The notes: a model not told the origin generated them from the sequence alone. Counted from the stretch's first letter, positions 18,319 through 27,028 are shown. The stretch: DNA of 61,511 nt from Bacillota bacterium (GCA_023391635.1 JAEWAQ010000047.1:1-61511); one strand, 5' to 3'. Numbers and translations are program-made.

Positions 18319-20235
18319 TCAGCCTGCCCCCTGCGTCAATTTTCCCTGTGCGTCCTCATCATCTATCGCCCCCGCGGCCAGAGGCAGGCGGATGGAGACG
18401 ACCGCCCCCTGGGGCACCCCGTTGCGGAACTCGATGCCGCCGACATCCCCGTAGAGCATCTTGTACCGGCGCAAAATATTCCAGATGCCCAAATGCTGCT
18501 CCCCCGTACCGGACAGATAATCCCCGCTTTCCAGATCCCGCAGGATCTCCTCCGGAAAGCCCGGCCCGTTATCCTCCACCACGATGCGGATAAAGCGACT
18601 GCGGGCACCTGCTTCTACGGGCTCCACCGAGCGGCTTCCCGCCTCCGCCTCTACCTCTGCAGGCACCGCCGAGCGACTTCCCGCACCTGCCTCGGTTGCC
18701 CTCTCCGGTCGGCTTCCGGCCTCTCCCGCCGCGACTTCCTCAGAGCGAATGCGGATCATATACGGGCTTCCGTCCTGGACGCGGCGGTTGAAGCCGTGAA
18801 TCATCGCGTTTTCCACAAACGGCTGGATCATGAGCGGCGACAGCTCGGCCTGCTGATGCTCCGGCGGCACTTCGATCGCGTAATCCAGCTTCGATACGTA
18901 GCGGACTTTCTGGATTTCCAGGTAATGCCGAATATGCCGCAATTCATCCTCGAGCCGGACGACCGTGCGGTGGCTCTGCATCAGAAAGCGGAAATAATCG
19001 GCCAGATGCAGCGACAGCTTCTGCACCGACTTGAAGTCCTTGAGCGCGGCGAGATTGTAGATGATATTCAGGGAATTCATGTAAAAATGCGGGTTAATCT
19101 GCACCTGCAAATGCTTGTACTCCGCCTTCTGTACCCGCAACTGCTCCTCGTAGACGTCGATTTTGAGCCGTTCGATTTGCCCGGCCATCTGGTTGAACGT
19201 GCTGGACATGAATGAGAATTCGCTGCTGCGATTTGGCGACAGGCGAATTTCGAACCGGCCTTGTCCGAGTTTGCGCATCCCGCTGATCAGGCGGGCGAGC
19301 GGTTTGAACATGACGCGCTGGAGAAACAGCAGATAGAGCGACAGGGAGAATGCCACGAGCAGCGGAATCCAAATATACAGCACCTTCTGGAAGAACGGGA
19401 GGTTCTTTAAAATATACGATTCGGTCGTCATCAGCACGTACTCGACATCCGCAAATTTCGAGGATTGCTTCATGACCAGGTATTTCGTGTCCCCGTAATT
19501 GACGGCGCCCGTCGTGCCCGGCATCGCCTGAATGTCCCGGATGAGCCCGTCTTCCAAGACGCCGGTATCCATACTGCCGCTCAGAATCGTGCCTCCGGGT
19601 CCGAGCAGCAAGGTGCCCCCGTCGGGACCAACGTCGAACGTCCGCAGCAGCCGCATCATGCTGTTCATCGGCACGAGCGCCCCTGCGTACACGTTCAAGT
19701 CCAGGTCGACGGTCTTGAGCAAGTAGTGAGAGCCGTCCGACAGCTCGATCGTCTGCCACCTGCCATCCTCCAGTCCGATCGGGCCGGACAAGTGCTCTTT
19801 GGACCATTTCAGCAAATCGGACTGCTTCACGTCGGAGTTCTCGTTGACTTGCGTAGCGAAGATGAGCGACTGTTCCTTCGGCGTGTAGAGAAAGATGGAA
19901 TCCAGACTGTAGTAGATGCCGACGGAGTCGAGCGCCAGGCGGTTCAGAATGCGCAGCTTGGCGAGCACATACTCGTCCGCGTCTGAAGGAAGCGCCTGAA
20001 TGATCGGGATATCGGGTTCCCGCTGCAGGCGGTAGAGGTAATATTTATACTCGTTGAGGATGTTGTCGTTCTCTTGCACGTTCATGTTGAACAGTTGGTT
20101 GAAGTTCGCCGCCACCTGGTTGCGCACGACGCTGGAGGCATACAGATTGTTGTAGACGAGGAATGCGACCATGGGGGCCAGGATCAGCGCGAATCCGAGC
20201 ACGATCTTGAACCGTACCGATTGCCAGAACCCCAT
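18319..20235 (-). CDS. Sensor histidine kinase (YesM type) with a repetitive insert in the ATPase domain
   Basis: The 638-residue membrane kinase has transmembrane segments near 8-29 and 285-305 flanking an extracellular sensor, then a HAMP-like linker, a His_kinase domain with phospho-His383 in NPHFYMNSL, and an ATPase domain with the N-box QPFVENAMIHGF (471-482) and DNGPGF (555-560). GGAGGGG precedes its ATG. Between the N-box strand and the DNGPGF strand is an insert of about 46 residues (501-546) made of imperfect AGSR-containing repeats. All catalytic motifs remain, so the kinase may be active with a flexible loop. It is the first gene of the pair. Confidence 0.9.
   Translation of the reverse strand: MGFWQSVRFKIVLGFALILAPMVAFLVYNNLYASSVVRNQVAANFNQLFNMNVQENDNILNEYKYYLYRLQREPDIPIIQALPSDADEYVLAKLRILNRLALDSVGIYYSLDSIFLYTPKEQSLIFATQVNENSDVKQSDLLKWSKEHLSGPIGLEDGRWQTIELSDGSHYLLKTVDLDLNVYAGALVPMNSMMRLLRTFDVGPDGGTLLLGPGGTILSGSMDTGVLEDGLIRDIQAMPGTTGAVNYGDTKYLVMKQSSKFADVEYVLMTTESYILKNLPFFQKVLYIWIPLLVAFSLSLYLLFLQRVMFKPLARLISGMRKLGQGRFEIRLSPNRSSEFSFMSSTFNQMAGQIERLKIDVYEEQLRVQKAEYKHLQVQINPHFYMNSLNIIYNLAALKDFKSVQKLSLHLADYFRFLMQSHRTVVRLEDELRHIRHYLEIQKVRYVSKLDYAIEVPPEHQQAELSPLMIQPFVENAMIHGFNRRVQDGSPYMIRIRSEEVAAGEAGSRPERATEAGAGSRSAVPAEVEAEAGSRSVEPVEAGARSRFIRIVVEDNGPGFPEEILRDLESGDYLSGTGEQHLGIWNILRRYKMLYGDVGGIEFRNGVPQGAVVSIRLPLAAGAIDDEDAQGKLTQGAG
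18598..18735 (-). repeat. In-frame imperfect repeats encoding an Ala/Glu/Ser/Arg-rich insert
   Basis: This segment encodes kinase residues 501-546. AGSR or a close variant recurs every 12-14 residues, separated by acidic and Ala/Pro-rich stretches. Related kinases join the two flanking beta strands with a short loop, so this looks like a local in-frame expansion. Confidence 0.75.
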
Positions 20236-20340
20236 GCGCGTCCCCTCCCCGGTTGGCGATTATGCCACTAGCATAGCGCAAGGCAGATCAGGCAGGCAAC
20301 GAAATTTTTCCAATTGAATCTTTCTCCGCCGCTTATGTCG

Positions 20341-20418
20341 CCGTCCTCACCATATCCGCCTGCCACCGCCGCATTTGATGCCGTCCACACCATATCCGCC
20401 TGCCGCGCCGCACGCCTA
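20341..20418. repeat. 40-bp direct repeat, two copies
   Basis: Two copies start at 20341 and 20381 with the shared core CACCATATCCGCCTGCC. They lie between the kinase gene's 5' end and the yerC terminator. The period (40 bp) differs from the 50-51 bp of most other repeats here. Confidence 0.7.
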
Positions 20419-20420
20419 AA

Positions 20421-20446
20421 AACGCAAAAATCCCCTTACGGGGATT
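20421..20446 (-). terminator. Terminator of yerC
   Basis: On the minus strand AATCCCC-GTAA-GGGGATT is followed by TTTGCGTTTTT. It lies 14 bp past the yerC stop. Confidence 0.8.
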
Positions 20447-20459
20447 CCGCCTTATTCGT

Positions 20460-20798
20460 CTATTTCGCCGGCTCCGCGTTCGCCACGCCACTGTCGCTGT
20501 CGTTGCCGTACCGTCCCAGTCGTTCCAACGCCATCTTGTACCCGTCGTTCCCGTAATTCAAGCAGCGCTTCACCCGGGAGATCGTCGCGGTGCTCGCCCC
20601 GGTCTCTTCTTCGATCCGGTTGTACGTATTGCCCTTGCCCAGCATGCGTGCGACTTCAAGTCGCTGCGACATCGACTGGATCTCGTTCACCGTGCACAGA
20701 TCATCGAAAAAAATATAGCATTCCTCAACGCTCTTCAGCGTCAATATCGCCTCGAACAGCTGGTCGATCGTCGGATCGTTCCATTTTTTCAGTTGCAT
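20460..20798 (-). CDS. yerC: YerC/YecD family TrpR-related regulator
   Basis: A 112-residue protein of the YerC/YecD group, related to the DNA-binding fold of TrpR. The helix-turn-helix is around EEETGASTATISRVKRCL (about residues 63-80). GGGG stands before the ATG, and a clear terminator follows. In Bacillus subtilis yerC lies beside yerB; here yerB is about 3.7 kb away on the same strand. Its regulatory target is unknown. Confidence 0.9.
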   Translation of the reverse strand: MQLKKWNDPTIDQLFEAILTLKSVEECYIFFDDLCTVNEIQSMSQRLEVARMLGKGNTYNRIEEETGASTATISRVKRCLNYGNDGYKMALERLGRYGNDSDSGVANAEPAK

Positions 20799-20974
20799 GC
20801 CGGTCCCCCGATTCGCTCGCTTATTCGTTCCCCTCCATTGTACTGCGTCCCGTGAAGATGTTCAAGCGTTGACGTATTCACGCTTTACAGGGATGAAATC
20901 AACGATCGGCGGGCATTCGTCCATTCCCCGAGGCGGATGCCATCATACTTTATAAGCAGAAAGGGTGTGACTTC

Positions 20975-21433
20975 ATGAACCAACCGAATTCCGTCTCCTT
21001 GCATGGATGGAATCAACCGCCGCAGGATTACGGAAACGCAATATACCCCGGCCTCGGGGATCCGTTCGCCGGCCCTCCAGCGCTCATTCAACCTGCGGCG
21101 GCGACGCAGATCCAGCCGCAGACGCAGAAGAGCAGCAGCACCAAGCCGAGCATATTCAGCAACATTGGCGAATGGAAACAGATGCTGGACCGCGTTGGCG
21201 GCATCGACGGCGTGCTTGGAGCCATGGGCAAGTTTCAGAAATTCGCCGCCACCATGCAGCAAATGGCACCGCTGTTGCGGCTGTTCATCGGCAAAGGCGG
21301 GGGCGCCGCCGCGACAGCTGCCGGCATCTCCAAGAACGGCACATTCAGAAGACGGAGAAGAACACGCCGAAGACCATCACCTTATTCCGGCACCAGACGC
21401 CCCAGACCGCGAACGGCCAAAAAACGACGTTGA
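20975..21433 (+). CDS. Small cationic protein, Pro/Gln-rich start and Arg-rich end
   Basis: The 152-residue protein has no signal peptide. It has a Pro/Gln/Ala-rich N-terminus (1-57), a compact helical middle (about 60-105, with QMLDRVGGIDGVLGAM and FAATMQQMAPLLRLF), and a strongly basic tail rich in Arg and Lys (about 123-152). AAAGGGTG precedes the ATG by 7 nt. The layout resembles small Bacillus proteins such as YqfQ, and a spore role is possible, but I cannot assign a family. Two overlapping frames on the same strand have no ribosome binding site and are rejected. Confidence 0.65.
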   Translation: MNQPNSVSLHGWNQPPQDYGNAIYPGLGDPFAGPPALIQPAAATQIQPQTQKSSSTKPSIFSNIGEWKQMLDRVGGIDGVLGAMGKFQKFAATMQQMAPLLRLFIGKGGGAAATAAGISKNGTFRRRRRTRRRPSPYSGTRRPRPRTAKKRR

Positions 21434-21471
21434 CCCATTCTGCCTCCTGCCCGACGTTCTGCCCCCACACA

Positions 21472-21526
21472 AAGAAGGACGGATACCGCCAGGATGCTAT
21501 CCATCCAGGCCGTATCCGTCCTTCTT
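21472..21526. terminator. 15-bp inverted repeat between convergent genes, overlapping a stop codon
   Basis: AAGAAGGACGGATAC at 21472-21486 is the exact complement of 21512-21526, with a 25-nt loop. The right arm encodes the KKDGY residues near the end of the DUF1861 protein. The hairpin sits between convergent genes and may stop transcription both ways, but there is no long T-run. Confidence 0.55.
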
Positions 21527-22480
21527 GCCTGCCTGCTCATATTCCAGGAACGGATCGTCAATAACGATAATATGAGCCTCGGCATCGCTCACGCCGGTGT
21601 ACATGCGCGCCTTGCCGTCGCCCAGACGGACGATCCCGCCGCTGAACAGCACGTCCTGCAGATCCGGCCGCTTGGCCGGCCCGTCCGGGAACATGCTCCG
21701 CTCGGCCAACAGCTTGATTGCCGTCGACTTCCGCGAGGTCGGATCAAACCCGAACACCATCGGATAATAGTGCCGAATATTGTTTTCCTCCATGCAGGCG
21801 ATATGGCCGAGCACGCCGATCATGCCATTCGCCAGCAAATGCGGCTCATTCGCGCCTCCCCACTCGTCCGGCAAGAACTGGCCATGCAGCAACTCCGCCT
21901 GCGCCATCACGTCCTCGGTCAACTCCGACAGATCGCCGATCTCGGCATAGCCGATCATGGCCCGCGCGCCATTCACCATCATCGGGCGCGTGAAGATGCC
22001 GATACGTCCGTTCGCGAGCTCTGCCAGGCGAATGTCTTTCATCGTAAGCGGCCCCTTGGCAAAAGGCTTCAATTCCGCAATGTTCCGCCCGCGGTAGAAT
22101 ACCGTTCGCCAAGAGGTCACGTAGTGCGGGTCATCCCCGTCGAAATACACTTCCACCCCGCCGAACACCATTTCGCCCCGAACGAACGCAACGAAAGGAT
22201 CCTGTAGGTTGAAGACGGGCGCACCTTCACGGGGCGTCCACTTGCCGCTGCGATTCACGAAGAACATCACTTCGGAAATTTCGCTGTGACGTTCCTCCAC
22301 CCGGCCGGCAATGACCCATTCGCCGTCATTCCGGAACGGAGCGGTAATATTGTATACGTCCCTGCCGCCGATCCCGGTGAACGCCAACTTCTCCCCGAAG
22401 GCTGCGTCCGCGCGGCGGCTTTGGCGAAATTGCATCAGCAACTGCTCGCATGACTTCGCTTGCTCAAGAGGTGACAGCAT
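21497..22480 (-). CDS. DUF1861 family beta-propeller-like protein
   Basis: The 327-residue protein resembles the DUF1861 family, known as a beta-propeller related in shape to glycosidases such as GH130 but without established activity. Blade-like stretches recur: DVYNITAPF, DPFVAFVRGE, IGIFTRPM, ANEPHLL, and a C-terminal ARMYTGVSDAEAHI. I chose the ATG at 22480 because GGAGG lies 6 nt upstream; the frame extends 26 codons further without a good site. It appears to be a single-gene unit; possible roles include carbohydrate binding or phosphorolysis. Confidence 0.75.
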   Translation of the reverse strand: MLSPLEQAKSCEQLLMQFRQSRRADAAFGEKLAFTGIGGRDVYNITAPFRNDGEWVIAGRVEERHSEISEVMFFVNRSGKWTPREGAPVFNLQDPFVAFVRGEMVFGGVEVYFDGDDPHYVTSWRTVFYRGRNIAELKPFAKGPLTMKDIRLAELANGRIGIFTRPMMVNGARAMIGYAEIGDLSELTEDVMAQAELLHGQFLPDEWGGANEPHLLANGMIGVLGHIACMEENNIRHYYPMVFGFDPTSRKSTAIKLLAERSMFPDGPAKRPDLQDVLFSGGIVRLGDGKARMYTGVSDAEAHIIVIDDPFLEYEQAGKKDGYGLDG

Positions 22481-22580
22481 CGGTGTCCTCCAATTACGTC
22501 GGTACTGTATTATTGTATCACGCATATATGCATGTATGTGCCCTGAAGCACCGCCCATTTTTCCCGAGTCGCTTGGCGCT

Positions 22581-23582
22581 TCAGTGCATGAACAGTCCCA
22601 GCACCAAGTAAATGGCTGCCGCCAGTGCCGCCGAGATCGGAATCGTGATAATCCACGTCATGATGATACGCCCCGCCATCTCCCACTTGACGCCGTGGAA
22701 CTTCTTGGCTGAGCCGACTCCGAGAATCGAGGAAGTAATCGCATGCGTCGTGCTAACGGGAAAATGCAGCAAAGTGGCGGTCATGATGACCGCAGCCGAG
22801 CTCGCATCTGCCGAAAAACCGTTGATCGGTTCGATCTTGAAAATTTTCGTCCCCATCGTCTTGATGATCTTCCAGCCGCCGACCGACGTGCCCAGCGCCA
22901 TGGCGATCGCGGCAGACAGCTTGACCCACAGCGCGACCTCGAGGTCCGACTGCACGCCCGCCACGACGAGCGCCATCGTAATGATGCCCATCGCCTTCTG
23001 AGCGTCGTTCGTGCCGTGCGTAAACGATTGGAACGCCGCCGTCAGCCATTGTCCTTTGCGGAAAACCTTGTTGACCAGATGCGGATTCGAATTGGCGAAT
23101 ACGTGCTTGAACACGAACATGACAAGGTACCCGATCGCGAAGGCGAGGATCGGAGAAATGATAAGCCCCAGCACGATGCTCGAGAACCCGCCGGCATTGA
23201 TGCCGCCCCATCCTTCCGCCGCCACCGCCGCTCCGGCCAGCGCGCCGATCAGGGCATGCGAAGAGGAGGAAGGCAATCCCTTCCACCAGGTGATAAGATT
23301 CCAGGCTATCGCGGCCAGCAGCGTAGCGATCACGACCGTCAGACCGTGCTCCAGCTTGAACGGGTCTGTCACCTTGCCGCCGATCGTCTTGGCGACCCCC
23401 GTGAACAACAGAGCGCCAAGCAAATTCATCAGCGCGGCGAGCATAATGGCGCGCCTGGGAGTCAGCGCCCGCGTCGATACCGCTGTCGCGATCGCGTTTG
23501 CCGTATCATGGAACCCGTTGATGAAATCGAAGCCCAAAGCCAACGCAACGATAATAACAACCAAAACCATCGTCAAATCCAT
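22581..23582 (-). CDS. pit: PiT family inorganic phosphate transporter
   Basis: A 333-residue inner-membrane protein with the duplicated PiT signature: GFDFINGFHDTANAIA (about 18-33) and TNDAQKAMGI in the second half. It takes up phosphate (as a metal-phosphate complex) driven by protons. It lies 33 bp after a DUF47 gene, the usual PiT partner. An inverted repeat (CTGAAGC at 22543, GCTTCAG at 22578) spans its stop and may act as a weak terminator. Confidence 0.95.
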   Translation of the reverse strand: MDLTMVLVVIIVALALGFDFINGFHDTANAIATAVSTRALTPRRAIMLAALMNLLGALLFTGVAKTIGGKVTDPFKLEHGLTVVIATLLAAIAWNLITWWKGLPSSSSHALIGALAGAAVAAEGWGGINAGGFSSIVLGLIISPILAFAIGYLVMFVFKHVFANSNPHLVNKVFRKGQWLTAAFQSFTHGTNDAQKAMGIITMALVVAGVQSDLEVALWVKLSAAIAMALGTSVGGWKIIKTMGTKIFKIEPINGFSADASSAAVIMTATLLHFPVSTTHAITSSILGVGSAKKFHGVKWEMAGRIIMTWIITIPISAALAAAIYLVLGLFMH

Positions 23583-23615
23583 AGCCGCTTAATCCGTCCC
23601 TGCTTTATGAGAATA

Positions 23616-24236
23616 TCATGAATTTCTCATCATGATGGATTGCAATGTATTGGCGACGTCTTCGCATGAATCGGTCGTTTCTTCCAGCCGTTCGTACAGC
23701 CCTTTGTATTTGAGCAATTCGATCGGGTCCTTGACGTTTTGGAACAAGTGCTTTATGCTCTCGCGCATCAGGTTGTCGCCCTCGTTCTCCAGCTCATGCA
23801 GGTTCACGCAGTGTGGCTGCATGGCCAGCAGCTTCTTCTGGGTAAGCAGGTAGATCGCGGATTTGATCTCCTGGGAAGAGCGGCGAAGCACTTCGCCGAA
23901 TTGCCGAATGTACTTGTCCGTTCTGTCGGTGGCGTACATGTCGAACCTGGATGCGCACGCTTCGGTCCCGTCCAGCACGTCGTCCAGCCTCTTGATTAAT
24001 TCCATGATATCTTCGCGCTCGATTGGCGTGATGAACGTTTTGTTCAATTCGGTAATGACCGTGTGGGTGTACTCGTCGCCTTGGTGCTCAAACCGTTTCA
24101 TTTCCTTCGTGAACGTTTCCAGCTCCAAGCGCTCTCCCTGTACGGCATTGGCAAAATATTGGACAGATTCGTCGACGAGGTCGGCCATCTGCTCCAATAC
24201 TTTGAAGAAAATATCTTTTTTGCGAAACACGAACAA
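23616..24236 (-). CDS. DUF47 family PhoU-like protein (YkaA)
   Basis: A 206-residue all-helical protein of the DUF47/YkaA family, distantly PhoU-like, encoded just before a PiT gene. Such proteins are thought to modulate the phosphate transporter; the mechanism is not settled. The start is a TTG with GGAGGGAAGGG upstream; the GTG two codons later is an equally possible start. Confidence 0.9.
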   Translation of the reverse strand: MFVFRKKDIFFKVLEQMADLVDESVQYFANAVQGERLELETFTKEMKRFEHQGDEYTHTVITELNKTFITPIEREDIMELIKRLDDVLDGTEACASRFDMYATDRTDKYIRQFGEVLRRSSQEIKSAIYLLTQKKLLAMQPHCVNLHELENEGDNLMRESIKHLFQNVKDPIELLKYKGLYERLEETTDSCEDVANTLQSIMMRNS

Positions 24237-24284
24237 CCCTTCCCTCCGCGTCTAATCGCCGTATGAAAACCTTCGGCCATTTTC

Positions 24285-24312
24285 ATAATAGCACAGTGAA
24301 TCGGACTTGGCA
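24285..24312 (-). promoter_or_regulatory. Possible extended -10 promoter of the DUF47-pit operon
   Basis: On the minus strand TGCCAA and TATTAT are 16 bp apart, and TGC directly before TATTAT gives an extended -10. It lies about 50 bp upstream of the DUF47 start. The -35 match is weak. Confidence 0.35.
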
Positions 24313-24410
24313 TAGTTTTACGGCGTCATCATTATGACACTTTCTTTAAGATTACCCCGAAGTCGCCATTTGCAACCGAAGTCAGGCGGCATTCACCAGT
24401 TCGGACGCCA

Positions 24411-24464
24411 TCAAATAAGCCTGCGTCCCACCCTCCTTTGAAGGAAGCAAGCAGGCCGCAGGCT
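24411..24464 (-). terminator. Terminator-like hairpin after yerB
   Basis: On the minus strand AGCCTGCG pairs with CGCAGGCT across a 31-nt loop with internal pairing, followed by TATTTG. It starts about 23 bp past the yerB stop. Confidence 0.45.
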
Positions 24465-24486
24465 CATATATCTATTGTACGCCTCG

Positions 24487-25581
24487 CTAATGGTACGTCA
24501 CATGCTCCGATAGCGCGGTCGTGTCCGGAACGACATGGTAATACGTCGTGCCCGGCATGAACGGCAGCTCTTTGCCGTCCTTCTTGATGCGGATGAAGTC
24601 GCCGTCGCGCTCCCACTTACAGGTAAGGGCTTTGCCTTGCTGGATCAGCACCGCGTCTCCGCTACCCTTCAGGTCGACCTCAAGACGGCCTTCCTTGTCG
24701 TAGGCTTTATGTTTGGTCGACAGCACGACCAGATTAGTCGCCGTCAACTGTTCGTTGTTGTTCTTGTCAATATGCGGATCGCCGTTGATGAACCGGGCAT
24801 AAGTTCCTTTGACCGCGTCGTATGTATAAGACACTTTGTAGCTGGACAGTTGGAATTTGATCTGCACCTCCGCCGCGAGCGCCCCGCCGGTCATATCCGG
24901 CGTGCTGCTGAATGGGAGCGTTGGGACAGTGGCCGTATTCGGGTATTTAAACTTTTCCGCGCCGGCGCGCAGCTTCTCCAGGTTCGTGTATACATTATGC
25001 GGCGCCTTGCGGGACTTGTCCCGCCAAAAATACGCGCCCGCATTCGTAATCTCGTCCAGATCCTGCTTATGCTGGCCCTGGAGGACCGCGAACCCGTCAT
25101 TGCTTGCTCCGGCGTGTACGAGGACGCCTTCGTAAAATTCGCCAACTTCGATAAAATAAGGCCGTATGCTGCGTACGGGACCGATCGGATCGGTGAACTC
25201 CTTGCTCTGGAATACCGCCACGAACCGGGTGATGCCGCCTTCCGCGAGCAGTTCCCATACCGTGTCCGCCTGCGTCATGCCGGATTGGGGACGCGCCGGG
25301 GCCAGATTGTTGATCATGACGGAAAATGGGCGGTTCGTAACGGCCTTCTCGACGGCCAATCCCGTCAGCGGCGCGACAATGGCCGGCGTGGCGGGCGATG
25401 AGGATTCGCTGGGTGTCGGAGCGATCGATTCCGATACCGTCGGGACTGGCGTTGCCATCGTTTCCATCGGTTTGTTCGCACTGCCTCCGCTGCACGCGGA
25501 CACGATTGCAAGCGTTCCCACCATCAGCAGCACCAAAGGAAGCCGCCGGCGCGCCAAGGACGAGTTCGTATGAGCGGTCAT
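24487..25581 (-). CDS. yerB: YerB-like DUF3048 lipoprotein
   Basis: The 364-residue protein has a lipoprotein signal peptide (lipobox VSAC, Cys30), a Pro/Ser/Thr-rich linker (about 35-67) and the paired DUF3048 domains: an N-terminal part with RPFSVMINNLAPARPQSGM and a C-terminal part ending in YYHVVPD. It would be anchored on the outer face of the membrane. The family is common in Bacilli and its function is unknown. Confidence 0.92.
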   Translation of the reverse strand: MTAHTNSSLARRRLPLVLLMVGTLAIVSACSGGSANKPMETMATPVPTVSESIAPTPSESSSPATPAIVAPLTGLAVEKAVTNRPFSVMINNLAPARPQSGMTQADTVWELLAEGGITRFVAVFQSKEFTDPIGPVRSIRPYFIEVGEFYEGVLVHAGASNDGFAVLQGQHKQDLDEITNAGAYFWRDKSRKAPHNVYTNLEKLRAGAEKFKYPNTATVPTLPFSSTPDMTGGALAAEVQIKFQLSSYKVSYTYDAVKGTYARFINGDPHIDKNNNEQLTATNLVVLSTKHKAYDKEGRLEVDLKGSGDAVLIQQGKALTCKWERDGDFIRIKKDGKELPFMPGTTYYHVVPDTTALSEHVTYH

Positions 25582-25656
25582 GCCATTCCTCCGTAACGTT
25601 TTCTTTCTATTAAATCATAAGTTTAGGCGAATGTCTTGGGTCCAGGACGGTTGAAA

Positions 25657-26613
25657 TTATTTAATCGCGGACGCCACGACCGCATCCGCTTCGATCATTC
25701 GGTCGACCGTCGTGAATTCGTATCCTTCCTTGCGCAGATCGTCGATAATGAGCGGCAGCAGCTTGAGCGTATGGTCGAGCGCATTCTTTCGACCTCCGAA
25801 TGAATGCAGCAGGATGATGCCGCCCGGCTTCGCGTGCTTCATGATGTTGCTGCGCATATCGGCGACCGATGTGCCGTCCCAGTCGCGCGGGTCGATCGTC
25901 CAGTAGATGTGCTGCAGGCTCCGTTCGTGCAAGTAATCGAGGAAATCGTCGGACAGCGCGCCATAGGGCGCTCGCATCAAGGCCGGCTCGACGCCCGTCG
26001 CGTCCGCGATTGCTTCTTGAGTCCGCTTCACCTGATCGTCCAGCGCCTCCGGGGCAAGCGACGACAAATTCCGGTGCGACCAGCTGTGATTGCCGATCGT
26101 ATGCCCTTCCTCCACGATGCGCTTCGCGATTTCCGGGTACTTCTCGACCTGCTTCCCGACAAGAAAGAACGTCGCTGTCGCCTCTTTCTCCTTCAGAATA
26201 TCGAGGATTTCCGGCGTGTATTTGCCGTCTGGGCCGTCATCGAAAGTGAGGGCGATCCAGCGGAGTTCCGCTTCGGGCAACGCAGCCGGGGTTTCGGCCG
26301 CGGGCTCCGACTTCGGGCTTGGCGGCGGGGCCATCCGTGTCTCTGCGAGGATGGGCGGATCGCTTGACTCGGCGGCAGGCGCCGCGGACGACTCGGGTGT
26401 ATCCGCATATCCGGCGGCGATGACGACGGCATGCGACAGGCCTCCGCCCGCGACAGGCAGCGCCTTGGCTTGTTCGAACACCCCGCTCCAGTTGTCCACT
26501 CCGACAACAGAGAACGCCAGTACGGCCGTCAGTCCCAACAAAGACACCACCGGCAGCAACCAGCTGTTTCTCCTATGCGTTTTACGCCGTTTTGCCCTCA
26601 TGCTCCTTACCAC
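25657..26613 (-). CDS. Membrane-anchored polysaccharide deacetylase (NodB/CE4)
   Basis: The 318-residue protein has a basic N-terminus, one membrane anchor (about 18-37), a Pro/Ala/Ser-rich spacer (to about 115) and a NodB domain. Visible motifs are TFDDGPDG (catalytic Asp125, metal Asp126), HSWSH (His176, His180), RAPYG, and the late ILLHS. It likely deacetylates peptidoglycan or another N-acetylated glycan at the cell surface. The GTG start at 26613 lacks a good ribosome site; an ATG four codons on has AAGGAG only 1 nt before it. Confidence 0.9.
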   Translation of the reverse strand: MVRSMRAKRRKTHRRNSWLLPVVSLLGLTAVLAFSVVGVDNWSGVFEQAKALPVAGGGLSHAVVIAAGYADTPESSAAPAAESSDPPILAETRMAPPPSPKSEPAAETPAALPEAELRWIALTFDDGPDGKYTPEILDILKEKEATATFFLVGKQVEKYPEIAKRIVEEGHTIGNHSWSHRNLSSLAPEALDDQVKRTQEAIADATGVEPALMRAPYGALSDDFLDYLHERSLQHIYWTIDPRDWDGTSVADMRSNIMKHAKPGGIILLHSFGGRKNALDHTLKLLPLIIDDLRKEGYEFTTVDRMIEADAVVASAIK

Positions 26614-26801
26614 GCTTCCCGAATACTTTTAGTTATATAGATAGACGAACGAAATCCCGTTTCGGATCGGTCGCACAAGATGAATTCTGCATTTTTTTTA
26701 ATGTATAGGCACGATCTTCCCGTATCACGATATGCATAACGAGAACCCATGAGTACGTTGCCCAAATTTCCATCCAATTATCGTTCAAGGAGGATCCTGC
26801 C

Positions 26802-26921
26802 ATGCAGCTTCTCGTCGATTGGATCGCGAAGCATCCCGCATCCGCGCTGCTTGTGGCCGTAACGGCCTTCGCCGTCGCATACGTTGCCTTCAACCACGAG
26901 AAATTGTTCTACCGCGAATAG
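26802..26921 (+). CDS. 39-residue single-pass membrane protein
   Basis: An ATG with a full AAGGAGG site 8 nt upstream opens a 39-codon frame ending in TAG. The peptide begins MQLLVDWIAKHPAS, has one hydrophobic span (about 15-29) and a charged tail ending HEKLFYRE. It lies about 107 bp before the MBOAT gene on the same strand and could belong to that polysaccharide-modification unit. I do not recognise a family. The strong site and clean membrane topology argue that it is real. Confidence 0.65.
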   Translation: MQLLVDWIAKHPASALLVAVTAFAVAYVAFNHEKLFYRE

Positions 26922-27028
26922 TTCCAGGAGTGCCCAATCGCTTCCGTCTCCCGCTAATTCCCGCTTTGACTTCATTCGACATCCTATGTTAAGGTGAAGA
27001 CAAAAATCGATAGGTGGAGCGAAGAACC

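Noticed and set aside
21003..21575. Two more plus-strand frames overlapping the cationic small protein
   Set aside because: They start inside that gene without ribosome sites and run through a terminator-like inverted repeat into the next gene.
26633..26893. 86-codon minus-strand frame opposite the small membrane protein
   Set aside because: No ribosome site or recognisable features; the plus-strand 39-codon frame has a strong AAGGAGG site.
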